From NCBI GenBank assembly GCA_003242275.1, contig QGUX01000062.1, positions 1 through 14,451 of the forward strand: 14,451 nt of DNA, in the 5' to 3' direction. This document shows, one piece after another, positions 10,059 to 14,451 of the stretch. Numbering within the stretch: position 1 is the first letter of the stretch; each line of letters begins with the position of its first letter. A program made the position numbers and the translations under genes. The notes beneath the pieces are model-generated. The model saw only the letters and a list, made by a program, of their open reading frames with translations, searched no databases and was not told the DNA's origin. The DNA comes from Pseudomonadota bacterium (GTDB lineage: Bacteria; Pseudomonadota; Gammaproteobacteria; Steroidobacterales; Steroidobacteraceae).

Positions 10059-10117
10059 CCGGCGCGGTGCGCCGGATTCCCCTCCGCCTGCCGTGCAGGC
10101 CGTCCCCGCGGACGGCC
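10059..10117 (-). promoter_or_regulatory. Cluster of three GC-rich hairpins downstream of the propeller gene
   Basis: The 219-bp gap 9920-10138 contains three perfect inverted repeats in 59 bp: CCGGCGC-ggt-GCGCCGG (10059-10075), GCCTGC-cgt-GCAGGC (10086-10100) and GGCCGTCC-ccgc-GGACGGCC (10098-10117). The last two overlap by three bases, so they could not form together in full. No T-run follows, so a classic intrinsic terminator is unlikely. An mRNA-stabilising or attenuating role between the propeller gene and bactofilin is possible. The rest of the gap shows nothing clear. Confidence 0.5.
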
Positions 10118-10138
10118 CGTGGCGCCGGAACAACAGCC

Positions 10139-10572
10139 TCACAAGGGGGGGGCGAACAGGTACGCATTGAGCATCAGCAGCGAATCATCCTCGATCGGAC
10201 TGCAATCCCGGTCGAAGATGAAGCTGCTGGCGTCGATGGTGCCCTGGCCGCCAGCGAGGTGCACCTCGAGCGTGCCTTCCAACACCTTTCCATCCTCCGT
10301 GCAGAAGCCGCCCAGGTCGATCTCCATCGTGCCGGACGCATGCAGCTCGTCGACCAGCGACTCGAGGCAGAGGTCCGCGATTCTGGCCTGGCGGGCGCTA
10401 TCGTCCTCCATCACGTACATCCGCGACAGGTCGATCCGGTCTTCGCCGATGACGAAGTCATGGATGACCACGTCCTTGTGGATCTTCTCCGCGTCCTGGT
10501 TCTGCGACGGAACCGGGATGCCCGGCGCGATGACGAACACGTCCTCGCCAGCACCGCCGTACATCTCCACCC
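10139..10572 (-). other. Type I secretion C-terminal target region
   Basis: After a last YGGAGEDVFVI unit come HDFVIGEDRIDLSRM, a helical stretch with acidic residues, EVHLAGGQGTIDASSFIF and a 24-residue acidic-then-hydrophobic tail. The DF-x-x-G-x-D-x-I-D-L-S signature is typical of RTX proteins recognised by ABC-type type I exporters. Cysteines near the end (LCLES, GFCTED, RDCSPI) are unusual for this region. Confidence 0.75.
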
Positions 10573-13500
10573 TGGCTTCGGGGCCGGCCGCCGGATCGCC
10601 GAGGGCCATCAGCACGTCGTTGCCATCGCCGCCGATCAGGGTGTCCTGGCCAGAGTTGCTGATCAGCCAGTCCTCGCCGGCGCCACCGACCAGCACGTCG
10701 TTGCCATCGTGGCCGAGCAGGATGTCGTTGCCAGCGCCACCCACGAGATGGTCGTCGGACGCGCCATCGCGCGAGCCGCCGTGCACCAGCGTGTTGTCAC
10801 CCGACGCACTTTGGACCACCACGGCACCGTCGACCGTCAGGCGCACCGTCACGTCATTGAAGACGATGCGGTCGGCCTGTACCCAGACCGTGCCTCCCTC
10901 CCCGGGGGACCAGTAATCGACGCGGAAGAGCGGCGCGTCCGTATTGAGGGAAACGTCCTGCGCGCTCAACACGGTCACATGCGGCTCCAGTTCCTCGCCC
11001 TGCAGGACAGAGATCGTGTACGAGGCCGCTGAGCCGTCGATCCTGACGGTATGGAAGCCATTCGCGCTGCCGATGTAGTAGTCCTTGCCCCATCCGTCGG
11101 CAGGAAGCTCGAACGTCGACGAGCCTTCTGGCGCGAAGATGTCGTCGTCCCCGGTTCCGACGAGGGTTTCTCCCCCGGCCACGGCATGCACGTGGATCGT
11201 GGCCTGGGACATCGCGGCGTCGGAGCTGTTGCCAGCGCGGTCGGTCGCCCAGGCGGCCACGGCCACCTGGCCCTCCTCCTGCTCCCCGACCAGTGCCAGC
11301 GAACCGGCCGCGACCGTCACGTGGAACCTGCCGTCCGCGTCCGCGGTCGCGGTGTAGCTGGTCTCGCCTTCGGGGCCCGTGAGCTGCACGGTCACCTCGC
11401 TGAACGGCTCTGCGGTGCCACTGATGACGAATCCATCCGCCTCATCCGACCCCAGGTTGATCTCCGTGAAGTCGAGCACGGGCGGCTCGATCTGCGAATC
11501 CACCTCCACGAAGTAGGGCGCCGAGAGTTCCGTATGCTCGGACCCGTTCGGGCTGGCCAGGCGCGCCGCCACGGCGTAGTAGCCATCCGCGGCTTCCTCC
11601 GGCACCTTGATGTCGACCCAGCCGCGCCGGATGTCGCGCCACGTGAGCGTGTGGGTCGCGAAGGGCTCCTCACCCCACTCGCTCCACTCGTCCGCGCCCT
11701 TCGCCTTCGAGAACAGCTGCAGCACGAGCCCCTTCACCTCGTTGCCATTGAGCGTGACGCGGAACACCGGCTCGGCAACGTTGGTGACGCCATCATCACC
11801 CGACACGCCCGAATCCTGGTCCGGCCGCGCGTGGTGCCCGTGCCCCCTGGACGGCGCCAGCTCGATGCTGGGCGCCTGGTAGTCGGGCACGTCGATTTGG
11901 ACGGTGACCGCGCCCTTGCCGATGCCTTCGCCGCCGCTGCCCTGGGAGCCGCGGACCGCGGCGTTGCCGTCGGACACGATGTACTCGATGACCACCTCGC
12001 GCGACGGGAACAGCGAGTCGTTGCTGTAGGTGACCTGGCGCAGCAGCGCGTTCACATCCTCGGTGGTCGGGATGAATGGACCGTAGCCGGCGAAGTGGAT
12101 GTGCAGCTCGCCATCCACGTTGGTGAACGTGGCGATGACCGCGTCCTGGTCATCGACGGTCTTCGTGATGGTGCCGGTGCCATCCGGGCCGTCGTTCCAC
12201 GTCAGGGCCGAGTCGGGATCGCCCTGGTGGCCGAACACGTCCTCTGCCAACGCCTCACCTGCGCGACGCACGGTGATCGTGGCGCCGGACCAGTTGCCCT
12301 CGCCATTGTTCAGGGCACCCAGCTCGACGTCGGCCACTTCGATCTGGGGCGCCAGCAGCACCGGATCGCCGCGGAACTCGTAGTTGACGCTGGCGGCTTC
12401 GCCGCCCGCAATCTTCAGCTCCGGCGCGTCGTTCACCGAACGCAGGTCGAAGAAGAACGTGGCCACTTCGCTGGTATCCTGCCCACCGTTCTCCGTGCCA
12501 CCTTCGTCCTGCACGCTGTAGCGGAAGCTGGCCGCGCCGTAGTAGTCCTGGGCCGGCCGGAACTCCAGCTTGCCGCAGGCGAGGTCGCTGCCGCTGACCC
12601 GCAGGCCGTCACAGGGGAGCTCGGTGACGGGACAGCCGTCGTACCAGAGCGTGCCGGTCACCGGATCTGGCAATTCACTGATGATGACGTACTTCAGTCC
12701 ATGGCTTTCGGCGTCGGAGTACGGGAAGTCCTCGCCCGAGAACGTGTAGCACTCGTCCTCCTGCAGCGTGACGATCCGCTCCTCGTCCTCGATCACGGGA
12801 GCATCGTTCACCGACTTGATGTCCACCTTGATCGTGCCGACCTCGCGGCCCGGACCGCCACTTCCCTGCTCGCCGTGCCAGCGGCTGTTGCCGTCCGACA
12901 CGTAGTAGGCAATGGTCACGGACTCGGGCGGATCCTGGGACAGGTTCTCGTACGTCACCTGGCGCAGCACGTTGTTCACGTCCGCACTGGTGGGCACAGC
13001 GGCGCCATCACCATTTTCGGCCGAGAACTCGATGGTCACACGGCCGTTCTTGATCGTGTAGGTGCCGATCGCGCTCTGGCCTTCACCCGTTTCCTTGTAG
13101 ATGATGCCGCTGCCATCCTCGCCGGTCACGAAGCACAGGCCGTTGCCGTCCACGAAGCCGTAGCTGTCTTGCTTGGCGGCGATCGAGTTCTCGCCGTGGC
13201 CGCCGTGCTTGCGGCCGATCCAGATGGTGGCGCCGGACCAGTCGCCGTCGCCATTGTTCAGCTTGTCGAGCTCGACATCGGTCAGCTTCGCCCACGGGGT
13301 GATGAGCACTGGCTCGCCGTACTCGACGAACACCGGTGGATCGTGCACCTCGCGTGCGAACGTCGCCACCCCGTCGTCGATCTCGGTTCCAACGTAGATG
13401 TTCTTTCCGTCGCCCGATACGGCAATGGCGTAGGCCCCGTCGAGACCATCGATCCCGTCGCCATCCTGGTACATGGCCTGGAACGTGAGCGCGCCGCTGT

Positions 13501-14451
13501 CCGGATCGCGGCTGAACACGACCAACGAGTCGCCTCGCGCAGCCACAATATAGAGGCTCAAGCCGTCCGGGGAGACCACGATGTCGCTAACGTCGTCGAG
13601 TCCGCTGACGCCGTCCTGGCCATCAAACAGCGTCGTGACGTGGCTCAGGTCGCCGCACTCATCGCGCCTGAACACGACGATCGCATCGTCACCGGCGCCG
13701 GCGACGTAGACGTATCGGCCATCCGGGGAGACGGCTACGCAGCTCGCCTGGCCAAGGCCTTCGATTCCGTCATCGCCACCCTTCTGGAAACTGCCAGCAA
13801 AGACCGGCTCACCTTCCAACAGCTTGAACCAGGTGATGGCATTGCTCCCCCAGCTTGCGACATAAAGGTTGTTGCCGTCCGGGGAAATGGCGACGTCGCG
13901 GGCCGCGTCGAGGCCAGTTACGGCACCGTCGCCGTCACCGTGCTTGATGGCGCTTTTTAACTCAAGTCCGCCACCTTCCTGGACGGACAGGGCAACCAGC
14001 GCGTCGCCGGTGAAGGACACGGCATACACCATGTCCCCCGCTTCGGAAACCACCAGGGAGCGCACACCACCGAGCTCCGGCATGCTGATGAAGCTGTGGT
14101 ACGCCAGCGCTCCCGTCTCGGTGTCACGCGTGAAGACCGAGACGGCGTTCTCGCCGGAGGCCGCCACATACACGTACTTTCCATCGGGCGAAACGATGAC
14201 CTCGAAGGGCTGATTCAACCTGGGACCCTCCCCCTCCGGTCCACTCTGGAGGTGCCCCATGTAGGTGAGCTCGCCGGTCCCGGAATCCCGCTGGAACCAT
14301 GCCACCGCATTGTCGTTGTGACCGGTGACATACACGTGCCGGCCGTCCGGAGAAACCGCGACGCCGCGGGCCGAATCCAGACCTTCCACATCGTTCTTGC
14401 CATCCTGGTGAACGCCCACGTAGTCGAGCGAACCGAGGCCGTCGTCCGAGC
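10139..14451 (-). CDS. Beta-propeller / cadherin-like / RTX protein with type I secretion C-terminus, 5' end outside window
   Basis: The reading frame is open from the right edge (first full codon at 14449) to TGA at 10139-10141, giving 1436 residues. A GTG at 14419 is in frame, but the ten codons before it already read as propeller sequence (DDGLGSLDYV), so the true start lies outside the window. Domains in fragment numbering: seven propeller repeats around VAVSPDGRHVYV (1-365), like YncE and lactonase propellers; a cadherin-like domain (370-545); a second one bordered by SVNDAP motifs and holding four cysteines (545-671); a third that is a copy of the first (670-860); two Ig-like domains (about 861-985 and 985-1088); GGETLVGTGDDDIF (RTX-type, about 1090); a small domain sharing FRVxYxxxxxxxxxVQ with the giant downstream protein; an RTX array (1211-1281); and a C-terminal region with VVIHDFVIGEDRIDLS and a final LLMLNAYLFAPPL, typical of type I secretion targets. 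It is probably a calcium-stabilised surface or released protein. Lactonase activity is not shown. Confidence 0.93.
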   Translation of the reverse strand, partial: SDDGLGSLDYVGVHQDGKNDVEGLDSARGVAVSPDGRHVYVTGHNDNAVAWFQRDSGTGELTYMGHLQSGPEGEGPRLNQPFEVIVSPDGKYVYVAASGENAVSVFTRDTETGALAYHSFISMPELGGVRSLVVSEAGDMVYAVSFTGDALVALSVQEGGGLELKSAIKHGDGDGAVTGLDAARDVAISPDGNNLYVASWGSNAITWFKLLEGEPVFAGSFQKGGDDGIEGLGQASCVAVSPDGRYVYVAGAGDDAIVVFRRDECGDLSHVTTLFDGQDGVSGLDDVSDIVVSPDGLSLYIVAARGDSLVVFSRDPDSGALTFQAMYQDGDGIDGLDGAYAIAVSGDGKNIYVGTEIDDGVATFAREVHDPPVFVEYGEPVLITPWAKLTDVELDKLNNGDGDWSGATIWIGRKHGGHGENSIAAKQDSYGFVDGNGLCFVTGEDGSGIIYKETGEGQSAIGTYTIKNGRVTIEFSAENGDGAAVPTSADVNNVLRQVTYENLSQDPPESVTIAYYVSDGNSRWHGEQGSGGPGREVGTIKVDIKSVNDAPVIEDEERIVTLQEDECYTFSGEDFPYSDAESHGLKYVIISELPDPVTGTLWYDGCPVTELPCDGLRVSGSDLACGKLEFRPAQDYYGAASFRYSVQDEGGTENGGQDTSEVATFFFDLRSVNDAPELKIAGGEAASVNYEFRGDPVLLAPQIEVADVELGALNNGEGNWSGATITVRRAGEALAEDVFGHQGDPDSALTWNDGPDGTGTITKTVDDQDAVIATFTNVDGELHIHFAGYGPFIPTTEDVNALLRQVTYSNDSLFPSREVVIEYIVSDGNAAVRGSQGSGGEGIGKGAVTVQIDVPDYQAPSIELAPSRGHGHHARPDQDSGVSGDDGVTNVAEPVFRVTLNGNEVKGLVLQLFSKAKGADEWSEWGEEPFATHTLTWRDIRRGWVDIKVPEEAADGYYAVAARLASPNGSEHTELSAPYFVEVDSQIEPPVLDFTEINLGSDEADGFVISGTAEPFSEVTVQLTGPEGETSYTATADADGRFHVTVAAGSLALVGEQEEGQVAVAAWATDRAGNSSDAAMSQATIHVHAVAGGETLVGTGDDDIFAPEGSSTFELPADGWGKDYYIGSANGFHTVRIDGSAASYTISVLQGEELEPHVTVLSAQDVSLNTDAPLFRVDYWSPGEGGTVWVQADRIVFNDVTVRLTVDGAVVVQSASGDNTLVHGGSRDGASDDHLVGGAGNDILLGHDGNDVLVGGAGEDWLISNSGQDTLIGGDGNDVLMALGDPAAGPEARVEMYGGAGEDVFVIAPGIPVPSQNQDAEKIHKDVVIHDFVIGEDRIDLSRMYVMEDDSARQARIADLCLESLVDELHASGTMEIDLGGFCTEDGKVLEGTLEVHLAGGQGTIDASSFIFDRDCSPIEDDSLLMLNAYLFAPPL
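10605..10815 (-). repeat. RTX nonapeptide array of the propeller protein
   Basis: About seven calcium-binding nonapeptides, among them DDHLVGGAGNDILLGHDGND, then VLVGGAGEDWL and TLIGGDGNDVL. The consensus GGxGxDxLx folds into a parallel beta-roll when calcium binds outside the cell. The array sits about 155 residues before the C-terminus, the usual place for type I secretion substrates. Confidence 0.9.
11870..12440 (-). repeat. Cadherin-like domain, copy 2
   Basis: It has the same order and spacing as copy 1: PVLLAPQIEVADVELGALNN, then GNWSGATITVRR, then VNALLRQVTYSND and YIVSDGNAAVRGSQGSGG. The WSGATI core, the LRQVTY core and the GSGG tail after VSDGN match copy 1, so this looks like an internal duplication. 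The two copies have since diverged between the cores. Confidence 0.75.
12815..13340 (-). repeat. Cadherin-like domain, copy 1
   Basis: This domain contains DVELDKLNNGDGDWSGATI near its start and, toward its end, VNNVLRQVTYENLSQDPP followed by YYVSDGN. It closes with SVNDAPVI. The layout (a DVEL strand, then a TYxNxSxxP strand, then VSDG) is that of the cadherin-like domains common in RTX adhesins. It pairs with the copy at 11870-12440. Confidence 0.75.
13360..14449 (-). repeat. Seven beta-propeller repeats
   Basis: Seven copies of a 47-55-residue unit built on hydrophobic-V-S-P-D-G-x-x-hydrophobic-Y-V, followed by about ten residues and a hydrophobic pair before an Arg/Asp turn. The core motifs lie near 14345, 14183, 14040, 13877, 13721, 13566 and 13408. 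The third copy is degenerate (SEAGDMVYAV). Seven matches a complete YncE/lactonase-type propeller, though more repeats could lie beyond the right edge. Confidence 0.85.

Noticed and set aside
9930..10142. Minus-strand 70-codon frame whose GTG overlaps the TGA of the propeller gene (GTGA), suggesting coupled translation
   Set aside because: The product is Arg/Ala/Gly-rich with no domain and covers the hairpin cluster. No ribosome site other than read-through is seen, and the frame looks like GC-driven chance. It could be revisited if conserved.
9618..11032. Overlapping plus-strand open frames of 432 and 363 codons around the hairpin gap
   Set aside because: Both cover genes on the other strand plus the gap; the translations are Arg/Ala/Ser/Pro-rich without domains, and they conflict with the bactofilin and propeller genes.
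11051..13960. Plus-strand open frame of 969 codons
   Set aside because: Codon-aligned opposite the propeller/RTX gene, explained by avoidance of TTA, CTA and TCA codons; the minus strand shows unmistakable domains.

Overview
The window is GC-rich, by eye about two thirds G+C. All three real genes are on the minus strand, so transcription runs from the right end to the left end. The protein types (type I-secreted RTX giants and a bactofilin) and the codon use suggest a high-GC Gram-negative bacterium, probably a member of the Pseudomonadota. I cannot place it more closely from the sequence alone.

In transcription order the layout is as follows. (1) Positions 14451-10139 hold the 3' part (1436 codons) of a large secreted protein. 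It has a seven-repeat lactonase/YncE-like beta-propeller, two copies of a cadherin-like domain around a third, Cys-containing one, two Ig-like domains, a short RTX calcium-binding array and a type I secretion C-terminus. Its N-terminus lies beyond the right edge. (2) After a 219-bp gap with three GC-rich hairpins comes a 136-aa bactofilin at 9919-9509. (3) After a 169-bp gap, a giant gene begins at 9339 and stays open to the left edge, giving at least 3113 residues with no stop in the window. It opens with an inserted lectin-like domain and then alternates right-handed beta-helix segments, RTX nonapeptide arrays and a small domain starting DTAVF that follows the arrays.

The likely theme is a cell-surface or extracellular calcium-dependent apparatus. 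Two long proteins without visible classical signal peptides (as far as their N-termini can be seen) would leave through a type I secretion system and fold on meeting external calcium. Between their genes sits a gene for a cytoskeletal polymer that in other bacteria organises local envelope growth or appendages. The two giants also share a distinctive variant of the small domain next to their RTX repeats, which supports a common history. No transporter (ABC ATPase, membrane fusion protein, TolC-like channel) lies in the window. That the three genes form one working system is my inference.

No RNA genes, mobile elements, CRISPR arrays or origins were seen. Several very long plus-strand open frames exist, but they lie codon-on-codon opposite the real genes and are judged artefacts. 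No gene-free stretch exceeds 300 bases.
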